This document shows positions 33,879-44,797 of a DNA stretch of 64,000 nt, piece by piece. Source of the stretch: Aphrocallistes beatrix (taxonomy: Eukaryota; Porifera; Hexactinellida; Sceptrulophora; Aphrocallistidae). The stretch covers positions 3,317,857-3,381,856 of the forward strand of contig OY725493.1 in the NCBI GenBank assembly GCA_963281255.1, in the 5' to 3' direction. Position numbers and translations under genes: made by a program. Numbering within the stretch: the first letter of the stretch is position 1; each line of letters begins with the position of its first letter. Under the pieces are notes generated by a model. The model was not told where the DNA came from. It saw nothing but the letters and a program-made list of their open reading frames with translations, and searched no databases.

Positions 33879-34438
33879 CAAGCGCGCTTCGCTTGCTTCC
33901 GCTCCGCGGCTGGCGGACACTTTGTGTCCGCCGGAGGCTCCCATCGGTCGCCTGGGGTCATATTGGTTAATTATAAGGGAGTTAGCATCTCTAAATATGT
34001 CTGTCTTACTTTTATATTCGATATTACTTGAAATATCACCAAATTTGTCAATTTTAAAATTTTTGATGCGTAATGATGACGTCATAACAAAGTGATGAGT
34101 CATCATTTTTTGATGATAGTTACATCATATGTGAGGTATGTTAGTATACATATTCTATTAAATTTTCAGCCTTCTATCTCCTATAATGGCTGAGTTATGC
34201 TCGAATAGTTGTGTTGCTTAACTTTTAAAAATGTGACAATGACGTCATAATTCCATGATGAGTCGACATTTACTCTGAGCTCAGAACTTACTGGAGCCAT
34301 AGCCAAAGGACTCCCACATGCCCAAAATTAGCTTTCTGCGCCCGGCAGTTTCTTCAATCAATTCGTTACAGATATATATAGATATATAGATATATATAAA
34401 TAAATAAATATACATTAATCGAGTTTTAATATTAAGGA
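33879..34438 (-). mobile_element. Non-autonomous Helitron, copy F
   Basis: Full-length: - strand start TCCTTAATATTAAAACTCGA, microsatellite at about 34372-34415, both TGACGTCA motifs, a perfect GGCGGACACTTTGTGTCCGCC region (33912-33932) and CTTG end. It is set between A (33878) and T (34439). The region just before it (33548-33878) holds only the short R3 piece and plain sequence. Confidence 0.8.
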
Positions 34439-34819
34439 TGATTGAATATGATTATTTTGAGTTTATATTTGATTGTTAAAAGTTATTTTATGATCGAATT
34501 GATTGATCATAACATATAACACACTATAATGGCGCCTATTTTGATGTTCACACCTTCCATATATGGTAATACTACTTAAAACTCGAATTTGGCTCTAACT
34601 ACACATGGCAAATGTACTATCTTTGAATAGGAAATCATATGAGCTGATTTGGAAGGCAATACTCAATTTAACTAAATCTTACTGGTTTTTGAGTTTTGCG
34701 GTTTTAACACCATTCCATATATGGTAATGCTGTTTAAAGCTCGCATTTGGTTCTAATTAGATAAAACCAATGTACTAATAACTTGGACAAAGATAATTGA
34801 AGAATATCTTGAATAAATC

Positions 34820-36986
34820 CTAGTCCTGACAATCTCCTGAACAGGCACACAGTGCAGTGCATTTTAACATAGCTTTAACACATTTGCATTGACCACGGCA
34901 TCCCTTCTTACAGCCACAATGTATCAGCTCATAACATGACTTAGAAGCTTCTGGAAGAGTAGTCCAGAAAGGTTGCCACTCAGAATATTGCTTGGTCCAT
35001 CCCCAGTCAGAAGGATTTGGCAATTGTGGATTGGAAGACAAACATAAATTCCAGCAATAGCACTGAAAACGGCCACGCTTTATGTGTTGTTCCAATGCAG
35101 CCTGTGTAGGTGGAATATTCTCCAGCATACGAGATGACTGGGCAAACAGTTGTTTTCTGGCATCGTTGACCCTGCTTAGCTCGCTAGTTCTGCAATACAT
35201 TTAAACAACAAATCGTTCTAATTTTTCCATTGAAATATCACTAATTCCTTCTGTCATGATCGCTAACTGTTCAAATGCTCCAGTGACCTCGGGATAGGCA
35301 TTCCAAGTTGACCAGGCAGTCTTCTTCCCTATGCCAGCAAATGAAGACACAGTGTCACAGCCTGTAAGTGCATGGAACATTGGAAGGGTAGAAGATTTCC
35401 TAGGTCCCAAGGCTGCAGCTACTTCATGGATTGCGATGACCCGGAAATTTCCACCAGTACCAAACGCCACCCAGAGTTCATCTGGCTCTATTTTACTTAG
35501 TGTCGCTATTGCAATAACCACGACATCTGTATCAACTGTACGCAGTAACAATCTCTTATGTCCCTTCTTGACGGCATCTGCCATATGTAAAAATAGACGC
35601 ATGTCGGCTTCCTCGTGACTGCATGGAACCAATCCTGCCAGGTCAGCTTGATTAAAAGAGCAATTCACATTTGGTCCATCAGTTGCATACACTTCCCTGC
35701 CTTTTATTTGTAAAAGGGAGACCTGGCGTGATAGGAAGTTAAAAAGTTCTGTTTTATTTTCGTCCACTCTTAAGAAATCTTTCCAGTTCTTTGGCATCGC
35801 TGCAGTGGGAACTACTCGTCTACGTATACCTTTTCCCCTATTTAGTCTGGCAGCACCCTTGAGGCTATTAGGTTGATAGACATCCCAAACAATGTCAACG
35901 CGTGTGGCATTCTCAAGTTGTGATGATACATATGGCACAAATACTTGGTCTACATACTCCAAAAATGTTTTCGCTGTTCCGGGATTCAACATCTGGACAA
36001 CAGCTGAGCCATCTAGAAATATCGCATCGACCATTGGGAATTCTTTCGATGATGTTGTCTCTGCTTCAAGGCAAGGCATTAGATCTGCCTTTGTGCCAAA
36101 CCGAAGATTTCCTCCCATTGACAAAGATGGTGGACAAGCATGGTTTTCATGACAGAAGAACTGGTCCACATCACCATCTCTTGACTGACAAGCTAGATAT
36201 AATCTTGAGAATAAATAACAATCACTCTTCACTGATTTTAGCTGTAGCTTTCCTTTTAAAGGAACTTTGACTGATGGACGGCTGAAGAGTGATAGTTTGT
36301 TTTTGGATATTGTATCTGTAACAGGCTTCACACATTTGGACAGCCGTTCTTCAACAAACTTGTTGTACTGATCCTGACCAAGGGTTTCCACTTTTCTGAC
36401 TGTTTCAGCAAGTTGATCATTCATGATATCTTTGGTATCTAGAACCTAACGATCGTTGTTCTCCTCCATGAAGGGGTTACCCATTTCTTGAAACGTAGCT
36501 GTGAGCGACTGGACATCTTTAAGAAAGGAAGACTGCACTCCAGGTTGCTGGTCATGATGTAGACCACTGAGGTTTTGTTTAGTTCCACATATCATCATAT
36601 CGACTTCAAATTCTTCACTCAGTCTCGATACTTCAGGTCCTGCCACAGTCCAGCGCCTCAATTGTCTGTCAATCCAACCGCCCCACCTGAACCTTTGACC
36701 ATGGCATTTTTCTGCTCGTGACATTGGCCGATTGCCATTGCTGAAAACTTGTTGCTAGTTTTGTAGACTACAAATTTTCCCTGCCTGAATTCTGTAAGGA
36801 TGTTTGAATGCTTTAATGACAGAGTCATCATGTCACGTATGTGAACTGACAACCACCGGGCATAGGATTGCCATTATCTTTCTGGCACAATACACACAGC
36901 TCCCAGTTAGTGGTGGATGTAATAGTCTTGGGCTGCTTTGACCTGCTTAAATGAGCAGGATCTATCAGCATGAAACGCTTAGCCAT
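34820..36986 (-). pseudogene. FEN1/XPG-like nuclease with C-terminal CXC-like domain, broken
   Basis: An ATG at 36986 opens MAKRFMLIDPAHLS with a CVLCQ motif. After a jump comes FSAMAIGQCHEQKNAMVKG, a frameshift, then WTVAGPEVSRL. The 407-codon frame (35201-36424) has an Asp in AIFLDGSAVVQML, HEEADMRLFLHM, LRTVDTDVVVIA and LTGCDTVSSFAGIGKKTAW. These align in order with the acidic clusters of FEN1 (EAEA, DxD, GSDY) and its helix-turn-helix GIGPKRA. The tail (34820-35200) reads CGCKKGCRGQCKCVKAMLKC, a tesmin-like cysteine cluster. Lesions: TAG after ENNDR, TAA after RFVV, one frameshift near 36670. Relatives that I recall from invertebrates and fish are much longer in the middle, so an internal deletion is likely. 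Molecular role in transposition is inference. Confidence 0.8.
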
Positions 36987-37292
36987 TAAATAAAAAATAA
37001 CAGGAGAGAGATATTCAATAGTTACAATTAAATACTAGGCTAAACTCGACCTGATAAAGGATAAAATGTTGTATAGATAATGTTTGTCAAGTATACAAAC
37101 TAAAACCAATACGATGAAATATAAAATATCAACAATTTCAGTATAAATAGAATGGTGAAAACCTAACAAAAGCAGTGAAATTTTAATATATCCATTCGAG
37201 CCTTTCAACTATATATGATTTCATATTCAACGATAACATAATTGCTATGTGCAACCAACCGACCAAATACGAGTTGATAAATTGATCCAATA

Positions 37293-37470
37293 CAGTGGAA
37301 CCTGTTAATGACGTCCACCCAACTTCACCCAAGGGCCTGCCAAAAATGACCGTTTTACGATGGTGGCCGTTATACGCAGGTCACTTGTCATTAAAGTACA
37401 TGTCAAGGATAAAGTGCCGTTGTAGACAGGTGCCCGCTATATAGAGTGGCTGTTATAGCAGGTTCTAATG
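37293..37470. repeat. pogo-like MITE inside the nuclease element
   Basis: CAGTGGAACCTGTTAATGAC at the left and a mirrored TAACAGCAGGTTCTAATG-like right end; about 178 bp. The interior is made of GTTATA.GCAGGT-like inverted motifs. It splits the right sub-terminal repeats of the nuclease element, so it came later. Confidence 0.7.
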
Positions 37471-37881
37471 CACATGACTTCCTATTCAACGATAACATAC
37501 TTGTTATATGTAACCAACCAAATGGAGCTTTAAACAGCATTACCATATATGGAATGGTGTTAAAACCGCAAAACTCAAAAACCAGTAAGATTTAGTTAAA
37601 TTGAGTATAGCCTTTCAAATCAGCTTATATGATTTCCTATTCAAAGATAGTACATTTGCCATGTCTAATTAGAGCCAAATTCGAGTTTTAAGCAGTATTG
37701 CCATATATGGAAGGTGTGAACATCAAAATAGGCGCCAAAGTCGAAATACGCACTTTTCAAAATGGGTCCTGATCTTTAAATGAACCTTATGCTGTATAGA
37801 ATCATTGTACCAAAATTCATGCTTGTACCATAAAATGCACAATTCCTTTTATTATTTTAGCTTATCTGCTACACTAATGGG

Positions 37882-39059
37882 ATACTTACCAAATTGCTTT
37901 TTTATCATTTTTAGATCCTTATATGGGTTCTAAACAATAATTCCGATTTTTATAACTCCAGCCCCAATATTTCGCCACTTTGAGCCACTTGTATCACCTG
38001 GTGTCGCTCTAAAAACGATACATTTTAAATGCGAAATGTCCCACAGCTATAACTTCTTTTAACAGTGCCAGAGCATCTTTTTAATACTGAATTCATGCTC
38101 AGCACTGGATTTCCAGCAATTTGATATATATTTTGACCATATTTGGAAAAATTTTTGTTTGCCCGTGCCTAGCAACGGACAGGAATTTTTTCACATTCCT
38201 GACCGTTGCTAGGAAAAGGCAACCAAAATATTCTCCAAATATGGTCAATATATATATCAAATTGCTGGAAATCTAGTGCTGAGTACGAATTTAGTGTTAA
38301 AATAGCGACCTGGCATAGTCAAATAAAGTTATAGATGTGGGATTTCGGCGGATACTATCGGACAAGGTCATTTTTGGATCCTCAGTCATAACTGACAACT
38401 TTTTTACACTTTTGAAGGTGTCATGATGTGAAAATATTTGATATGCCTTATTTTGAATTTAAGTACTACTATAAGTTGTTGATTTAGGATGTTTAGATGT
38501 TATTTAATACTAGGACACAGTAAAAAATAATGGAAATCAAGCCTTTCCGAAGAAAATTGCTTTGTAGCCTGTTTTTAGCACTCAAAAAATCCATTTTACA
38601 ACGGAGGAATCTCTAGTTACTAAAGTCGTAGAATAAAAAACTCGACGGTTTGGAAAGATCTCGTCACGTAGAACAAAATGATAGAGACATATTTTCGATA
38701 TTCTACTTTAGAAAAGAGTTAAAATATTTTTCTTTACGAAAATCTGCCTTTAAATATTGTAGCAACGAAATTTGAAAGAAAAAATTATTTAGGTTAAAAT
38801 TGAAAATTCTATTCCTATTATTTTCTTTATTCAACCATTTCGTGCAGGAATAATTGAGTAAAAGAGACATAAGCCATTGAAGTTTCCTTGAATGTCCTCT
38901 ATAAATTAGGTGATTTGAGGAAAAAAAATTTTTTTCTTGCTTCTTTAGCTTCCGAAAAGTGTATTTTTGCAGATAACTCATCGAGAATAGTTTCCACAAA
39001 AACTTTCAGGAGAAAATAATGAAAACTTTAAAATTTAGTTCTGGAAGGAAACACCACCC
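37882..39059. mobile_element. TTAA-type element, copy 2 (truncated, inverted)
   Basis: It matches 1804-3694 in the opposite orientation and ends with GGAAACACCACCC before TTAA (39060-39063). The left end is lost at about 37882 (ATGGGATACTT). It has no Helitron and gives the empty site for copy A at the GATATATATATT palindrome. The frame 38703-38999 is not a gene. Between 37737 and 37882 nothing was recognised. Confidence 0.75.
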
Positions 39060-39304
39060 TTAAAGACATGGACTGAAATGGGTTGATTATTCAAGTATTA
39101 ATAATCTTTAGTAATGTGAACATTCTGGTTTCAAATTGGCCTTACATTCAGGATTAGTTGACTTAATACGATGTAAATTCTATTTATCACGAATCTAAAT
39201 TTTCTGCTACAGTTCTGATTTCATTTGTTTAACTGCAGACAAATGACAATTCAGCTCACTTAGTAGAGAACAAGAAAGCGACGTATTGTTTCTCTATTAT
39301 CCCC

Positions 39305-39378
39305 AAGCGCCCACTGGGTAGCTCGGCGGACACACAGTGTCCGCAAGCCGCGCAGTTCAAGTATGCGAAGCGCGCTTG
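39305..39378 (+). mobile_element. Helitron copy G, 3' hairpin end only
   Basis: Only the hairpin region and the CTTG end remain (CGGACACACAGTGTCCG to GCGAAGCGCGCTTG). It is followed by host T. From 39064 to 39305 there is nothing recognisable. Confidence 0.6.
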
Positions 39379-39394
39379 TTTATATCTATATATA

Positions 39395-40350
39395 TACCCG
39401 GTGATTAAAAAAAAACAGGCCTGCGTCTATTTTTATCTTTTCTTGATCTTTTTTTTTTAATTCTAAGTCTGTTTTCTCATTAAAGGATGGCAGGAGTAAT
39501 CCTACGAAGATATCTCTGCCAAATTGGAATTTGGTGCACCGTGTATTCTGCATAGAATTCTACAAACAGGGCTCGTTTAAGTAGGTCAATGATCTATTTC
39601 GTGTAAAGTTCGAGACAGCTTCTTCGCCCTGTAGGAGCGTGATACAAGGTTGGGTTAACCATTTAAGACATATGGGACAGTGCTAAACCCAAATGAAAAG
39701 AATGACAAGCGACCGACTCATTCTGGGAAACCTAGGAAGAGAACTATTGATGTTATTGAAGATGTCAGGGAGGGAGTTGCTAACAGCTCCAAAAAGTCAA
39801 TCCGGAAAGAGGAGTCAGTCTCTTGGTATCACGCCTACCACTCTCTGGAGAGTCCTGAAACATGATTTATGTGTTTTCCCATATAGAATACAAACTGGTC
39901 AGAAGTTAACCAATGTAGATATGGGCAAAAGGCTGGCGATGGCTGAGAAATTGGTCGCCAAAGTTGAAAGTTGTGACTCATTTCTTGGGCATCTTTTCAC
40001 ATCGGTTGAGGCTCATTTTTCCGAAAGATGCACTGTATGGGCTGCTATTGGGGAGAAAGGTATTATCTGACCTATTTTTATCTAAGAAAATGGTCGAAAT
40101 GTGACTGTGACTAAGGAATGCTACGTCAAGGTGCTTGAGGAGTTCTTGAAGGAATTGGAATCACTCTACCCCACTTTACTATCCAGTTTATGGCTCCAGC
40201 AGGATAGTGCACCTGCCCACACTTCAATAATAGCTAGGGAATGGCTCAAAAAGCATTTTGGAACCCGAGTCATCAGTCGACTGACCCCCTTTGAGTGGCC
40301 CTCAAAGGGGGCACTCAAATACTTCGATCATAGTAGAAGCAGCTAGGGCT
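39395..40350 (+). pseudogene. Decayed IS630/Tc1/mariner-type transposase, separate lineage
   Basis: A TACCCGGTGATTAAAAAAAA-like left end at about 39398 precedes broken frames. Recognisable are SLGITPTTLWRVLKHDLCVF (helix-turn-helix), YRIQTGQKLTNVDMGKRLAM, TVWAAIGEKGII, LLSSLWLQQDSAPAHTSI and HFGTRVISRLTPFEWP. The SPDLNP block is destroyed, and the block with the first Asp is absent. It differs clearly from the other transposases here. Confidence 0.75.
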
Positions 40351-40429
40351 TGTCTTTATATTTTTAATAGTTCTAAATAATTTCTTCCCACGGTCAGTGT
40401 CAACATTTTCATCACTATTATCTCTCATT

Positions 40430-40690
40430 TCACTCACTATATAGGCAGCCTTTTGTTTTTGGCACTCTCTCCAGCTGCTCATTGTTAAACACATTTCTGC
40501 ATGATTTATGCCATTTAGCCTGATTTTCTATTATTAAATGTGTAAGGTCTTCGTTTTTCTTAAGCAATCTATTGATTTCAAGATATGCTGATAAAATTGT
40601 CTGATGTTGTAACAAAGCATTTCATTCCAAAAATATGCATATTTTTGCTTGAATCAAGTGTACATGAGCTTTTCTGGTGTAAATATTTTG
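40430..40690 (-). pseudogene. Fragment possibly from the N-terminal region of the nuclease family
   Basis: The 61-codon frame (40430-40615) encodes INRLLKKNEDLTHLIIENQA followed by KWHKSCRNVFNNEQLER. A KxHKSCRxxFNN motif after an N-terminal zinc-binding CxLC motif is something that I associate with the long invertebrate relatives of the 34820-36986 protein. The link is from memory and unproven. Confidence 0.3.
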
Positions 40691-40970
40691 CACAAGAGCC
40701 ATTTGCCCCATTTCACACTATAATCCGAACATGTTTCCGCCATTTATTGCTAATAACTTAGAAAACTGCTTGATTAGAATTTAGTGAAAAGGTTCGCTAT
40801 TTTTTTATCGAAATGTTAAGTGGATAATTGGTGTTAAAATGATGGATTGAAATAACTATATTTACTTAAATTCTCATGCAGAAAGAGGGAACAGTTTATA
40901 CTTTTTCCCGACAAGTGAATTTTTGGGCTTGATATATAGGTTTAACTTGTAACCATTATTCTAAAATTTT

Positions 40971-41214
40971 GATTTTTGATTTGTATATCAATATACCTCA
41001 CATATGATGTAACTATCATCAAAAAATGACTCATCACTCTGTTATTACGTCATCATTACGCATCAAAATTTTAAAAATTGACAAATTTAGTTATTTTGTA
41101 GTGCGATATCGATTATAACAATAGGACAGACGTATTTAGAGATGTGACCCTTATAATTAACCAATGTGACCTCAGGCGACCGAAGGGAGCCTCCGGCGGA
41201 CACAAAATGTCTTT
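40971..41214 (+). mobile_element. Helitron copy H, internal fragment
   Basis: Matches the region from TATCAATATACCTCACATAT to CGGCGGACACAAAATGTC; both ends are missing. One CRE-like site has decayed to TTACGTCA. It lies 135 bp upstream of the kinase exon at 41349, much as copy D lies upstream of the exon at 26357. Confidence 0.65.
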
Positions 41215-41348
41215 AACAGGTTAGGTTTTTATATATATTTTTTACTTTATCATATTAGTTTACACGATCGTTACCTTTCTTTTCTTTATACATGATTTTT
41301 TCTTTATATCTACGAGTTGTATTTATTCTAATGATCTATTCTATTTAG

Positions 41349-41600
41349 GTTGTTATATGTGAAACATCTAAAGACGAACCTTATTCCTACCCAGCAGATA
41401 TATGGTCCGCAGGGATTACTTTATTAGAATTGGCTGAAATGAATCCTCCTTATCATGAAATGAACCCAATGAGAGTTTTGTTTCGGATTCCAAAAGCCGA
41501 ACCACCGAAATTGAATAATAGGAAAAAATGGTCCAATAATTTCCATTGTTTTCTTGATTTGTGTTTGCTAAAGGATCCTTTGGGAAGAGCTTCCGCATCT
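41349..41600 (+). CDS. Slik: SLK/STK10-like kinase, C-lobe exon
   Basis: A 252-bp, 84-codon exon in phase 0, bounded by TATTTAG and GTAAGT. It begins VVICETSKDEPYSYPADIWS, continues GITLLELAEMNPPYHEMNPM, and ends DPLGRASAS. The ADIWS Asp of subdomain IX and the GRAS Arg of subdomain XI are present. The order matches the region after APE in SLK/STK10. The serine in WSAG replaces nothing essential. No frameshift; constraint appears intact. Confidence 0.95.
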
Positions 41601-41718
41601 GTAAGTTAATGCCTACTATTTCAATTTCTTGAGATATGATATCAAAATACGCTTGGAAATTTATCGATCAATCTTTGAGACCAGAGGATAGTCTGCGTAA
41701 AATGTGCCGTGATATATA

Positions 41719-42221
41719 CACTGCCCTACCAAAAGTATTCGTATACCCCAATAATACCCATACAAATTGTATAAATCGTATCTATTTTGGGAGTCAATAT
41801 TAATAAATCAGTAACAGTTTGACTAAATTTAACTTAAAATTCATATTCTACACACTCGATTTACTCATTGTATAGTCTTTCAACTCAATTACTCTACTTT
41901 CAACTCAATTACTCTACTTTCAACATAAATATTTGAACATTTACTTCATTGTGCCACATACCATAAATTAATGCCACTATATAAGATGGCGTTAGTGGCA
42001 CTAGGTGTCGCGAATTGAAATATTTTAGCTTTAAAATAGAGTAATTGATTTGAAAGACTATAAAATGAGTAAATGTAGTAAAGAGTGTGTAGAATTTGAA
42101 TTTTGAGGCAAATTTAGTCAAACTGTTACTGATTTATCACTATTGACTCCAAAAATAGATGCGATTTATACAATTTGTATGGGAATTATTGAGGTGTACG
42201 AATACTTTTGGTAGGGCAGTG
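41719..42221. repeat. Tc1/mariner-type MITE, family B (copy 2), 503 bp
   Basis: Ends CACTGCCCTACCAAAAGTAT on both sides, followed by TCGTAYACC, with TA at 41717-41718 and 42222-42223. Inner arms continue as inverted repeats for about 60 bp (ATACAAATTGTATAAATCG). It has more precise ends than copy 1. The frames at 41909 and 42140 are MITE sequence. Confidence 0.9.
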
Positions 42222-42863
42222 TATATAACTTTAATTCCATTCTTTTTAGTCGTTACAATTAATTTATAAACATTAAGTTTGGTGATGAGGACGCATCTAT
42301 TTTTCTGAGCGAGTAAATCCTTCGGCCACCTATCTACAAGTGCAACCTTTGATATAAATATTGATTTAGCAATGATTTCATTTGACACTTTGTAATTAAC
42401 ATTTGTAATCAGTTATATATTGAGCGAGAGGACCAGGGGAACACTGTTCCCCCATTTTTTAGAGAAGATGCTTCCAAAACATATTTTCGGAAGGAAACGC
42501 ATTTCCTTTTCTTCTTCAATACTCATGGTCATTTAGTCCTCCAACCTTTATGGAAGCTTCCTCGCATCTAATAGTTGCCTATAAATATAACTCATAATTA
42601 ATTAAATTAAAAAGTATTTATATCCGTAGTTATACTTGAAGCGCAATCCATGGATCCACGTTCGTGTATCTCACTGAGAATGCTAGTTTTAACACAATTT
42701 AAAGTTTAATTATACCGATGAATCTAAAACCGTATACGATAGACCTTTGAAGTGTATTATTACCATCTGCAAACATCATATCAAGGTAAAAGGCTTATAC
42801 AGGGTGGCCGAACGAAATTGAGACAAATATGCTCGCTTTAAAACAACCCTTAAACTTTGTCAG

Positions 42864-43253
42864 GGGCCTTATTCACTAAGAAAACTTAAGATTTGCTTAA
42901 CTTTGGAATCTTCAAAATGAGAAGAGATTTTTAAAGAATTCAAATAGGTTGCATACTCTATTAATTTTAAGTGGTACAATTGAAATGCTTGACAAATTTT
43001 GACTCATTTGTTAAACTTTTCAGAAAGTTACGTATTATTTTAAGTTAAGTATGACGTCATAATACTTAAGTATGACATCACGAATATTTCGAGAATGACT
43101 TGGAATATTTCCAGTATTTAGGTAGTTTATATTTCTATTGGTATCATTGAACATCTACTATTTACCCAAATCGTAATGCAACTCTTCAAAATTTCCACTA
43201 TATAAAGTTATATAAAGTTAAGCAAATCTTAAGTTTTCTTAAGAATAAGGCCC
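42864..43253. repeat. Harbinger-type MITE, 390 bp
   Basis: Its ends mirror each other (GGGCCTTATTCACTAAGAAA; complement GGGCCTTATTCTTAAGAAAA), with sub-terminal AACTTAAGATTTGCTTAACT also inverted. The flanks are CAG (42861-42863) and CTG (43254-43256), one mismatch from a 3-bp duplication. The fragment at 28431-28618 has the uninterrupted site TTTGTCAGGTCC. Confidence 0.85.
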
Positions 43254-43337
43254 CTGGTCCTTAATTTTTTTAGATACTATAGACGTATCAACTATATTAG
43301 CTATAGAATTGAGAACATTGTCATTGTTTGAACAATA

Positions 43338-44362
43338 ATGAATGAATTAGAGAAGAGAAAAGTTGTTGAGACCTATTTTCACAATGGACATGGTGCGTCT
43401 CAAATCTGGAAGCTTGTAAAAGATCTCGGAATATCACGAGCCACAGTCTACAGGCTCGTTAAAAAGTTCCAAAATGGCGGAAGTAGCGACAGGAAATCGG
43501 GTTCTTGGGGTGAACTGTCAAATAAGAACCATAGTGCGAGGAGAAAGATTGCTGATCGTCTGCGCCGGAATCCAGCTCAGTCAGTCAGAAAAATCGCGAG
43601 AGAGATCGGAATTCCAAAGTCCACGGCTCAAGATATTGTCAGAAGGGACTTGAAACTGAGAGCAAGGAAGAAGGAAAAGAAACAAGCGCTCACAAGTCCC
43701 CGAAGGCAAAAAGAGAGACAAGATCCAGAACTCTTCGTCGATCGTTGGACAGCTACTCGCACAGACAAGTTCTCTTTAGCGATGAAAAATATTTCCTGAT
43801 GGATCAGCCCCTTAATCGCCAAAACGATCGTGTCTACATCAAAGAAGGGACAAAGAAGCCTCTGAGTAAGAAAACGATCGTGGAAAAGAATAAATTTAGC
43901 CGAAAACTCATGGTCTGGGCAGGGGTAGCCTATAACCTAAAAACTGATCTGGTTCTCTTCAGGCAAGGAGAGACTGTGAATGCGGATCGGTACCAAAGTG
44001 CAATTTTAGCTCCTTTGTCGTCAGCACAACCTCGTTTTCCAACAGGACTCCGCCCCTTGCCACACGGCAACCAAATTCGCAGAATTTTTGATGACGGAAA
44101 ATATCGATTTTTGGACGAAAGAAGATTGGCCGCCAAACTCCCCCTGATCTCAATCCCCTTGACTACGGTATATGGGGTATGCTGGAGCAGGAGATGTACC
44201 GTAAGCCACCAAAGAATTTGCAGGACCTGGAGAACAAAATTCGACGAGCTTGGGATAATTTGGATCTGTCCAAAGTTAACCGGTGCATTGATCGATTCAA
44301 GGGACGATTGCGACAATGTGAAGATGCAAAAGGCAGCCATTTCGAATGAAAATGTTTTGTAG
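43338..44362 (+). pseudogene. DD37D transposase, two frameshifts
   Basis: The first frame (43338-43799) gives MNELEKRKVVETYFHNGHGA, a helix-turn-helix (RATVYRLVKKFQNGG) and a second one (SVRKIAREIGIPKSTAQDIV). The frame shifts near 43790 into LFSDEKYFLMDQPLNRQNDR and LMVWAGVAYNLKTDLV. A second shift leads to QDSAPCHTATKFAEFL and WPPNSP; one extra C in a run near 44146 then separates DLNPLDYGIWGMLEQEMY. There are 37 residues between the last two Asp. The tail ends CEDAKGSHFE. A small number of lesions suggests a fairly young element. Confidence 0.9.
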
Positions 44363-44489
44363 TAACCCATAGAACTAGTTTTTGTTATGAGTCTAAACTC
44401 TGCTTATCAATTTATGAAAATACGTTATTTTTAAATTTGTCTCAATTTCGTTCGGCCACCTTGTATGTCATCATGTGATTGCGCAATAT

Positions 44490-44797
44490 TGGGTAATTCC
44501 ATGGCACACCAGCCAATGGTTTAACCAACCTTCTCCGATTTGGTTGAAACTGCACATTAAGAGTACCACTAGGCTATCAAGACCTACTTAGAGCAAATAC
44601 TTTAATCATGCCATGCAACAAATTATATATGATATCTATTCCGTTCTCTGTAAATTGAATTCAATACACCTTCACTTAAGAGAGTGATTAGATTGATTAA
44701 TTAAGCACACGAACATACTATAATGTGCAAATTTTCAGCCAAATCGTAGAAGGTTGCTTAAATCATTTGGCTGGTTTGCCATGAAATTACACAATAG
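44490..44797. repeat. MITE-like inverted repeat, arms of about 70 bp
   Basis: GTAATTCCATGGCACACCAG at about 44492 is mirrored by the complement near 44770-44790. The arms continue with CCAATGGTTTAACCAACCTT versus its diverged mirror. Non-coding; no clear target duplication. Confidence 0.7.

Larger units (their letters stand above)
34531..37736 (-). mobile_element. Long-TIR element carrying a FEN1/XPG-like nuclease gene (Academ-like?)
   Basis: About 230-bp inverted arms (34531-34765 and about 37510-37736) share ATTTTGATGTTCACACCTTC, CCATATATGG, AAAACTCGAATTTGGCTCTA and a second CCATATATGG module. Each arm is built of two direct sub-repeats of about 165 bp; a third partial unit lies at 37200-37260 on the right. 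GGCGCC is at both tips, so the duplication may be GCGC or GGCGCC, or the palindrome may be part of the TIR. The enclosed - strand gene encodes a FEN1-like nuclease fused to a CXC-like tail. From memory, Academ transposons carry an XPG-type nuclease and 3-4 bp duplications, which makes them the best known candidate. Confidence 0.75.
26819..41348 (+). other. Kinase intron, 14.5 kb, TE-filled
   Basis: Starts GT (GTTTGT) after ...APE and ends with TATTTAG. Both flanking exons are in phase 0, and the protein joins as MAPE-VVICETSK, which matches the family. The intron contains MITEs, Helitrons, two decayed mariner genes, a nearly complete mariner and the nuclease element. From 26819 to 27469 I see only plain AT-rich intron. 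Confidence 0.85.
42800..44463 (+). mobile_element. DD37D (maT-like) Tc1/mariner element with nested MITE
   Basis: Terminal repeats CAGGGTGGCCGAACGAAATT and complement CAAGGTGGCCGAACGAAATT match at 29 of 30 positions. TA flanks both sides (42798-42799, 44464-44465). The Harbinger-type MITE at 42864-43253 is in the 5' untranslated part. One transposase gene with frameshifts lies at 43338-44362. Confidence 0.9.

Noticed and set aside
35331-36270. + strand frames of 86-122 codons opposite the nuclease gene
   Set aside because: Antisense shadows of a strongly conserved - strand protein.
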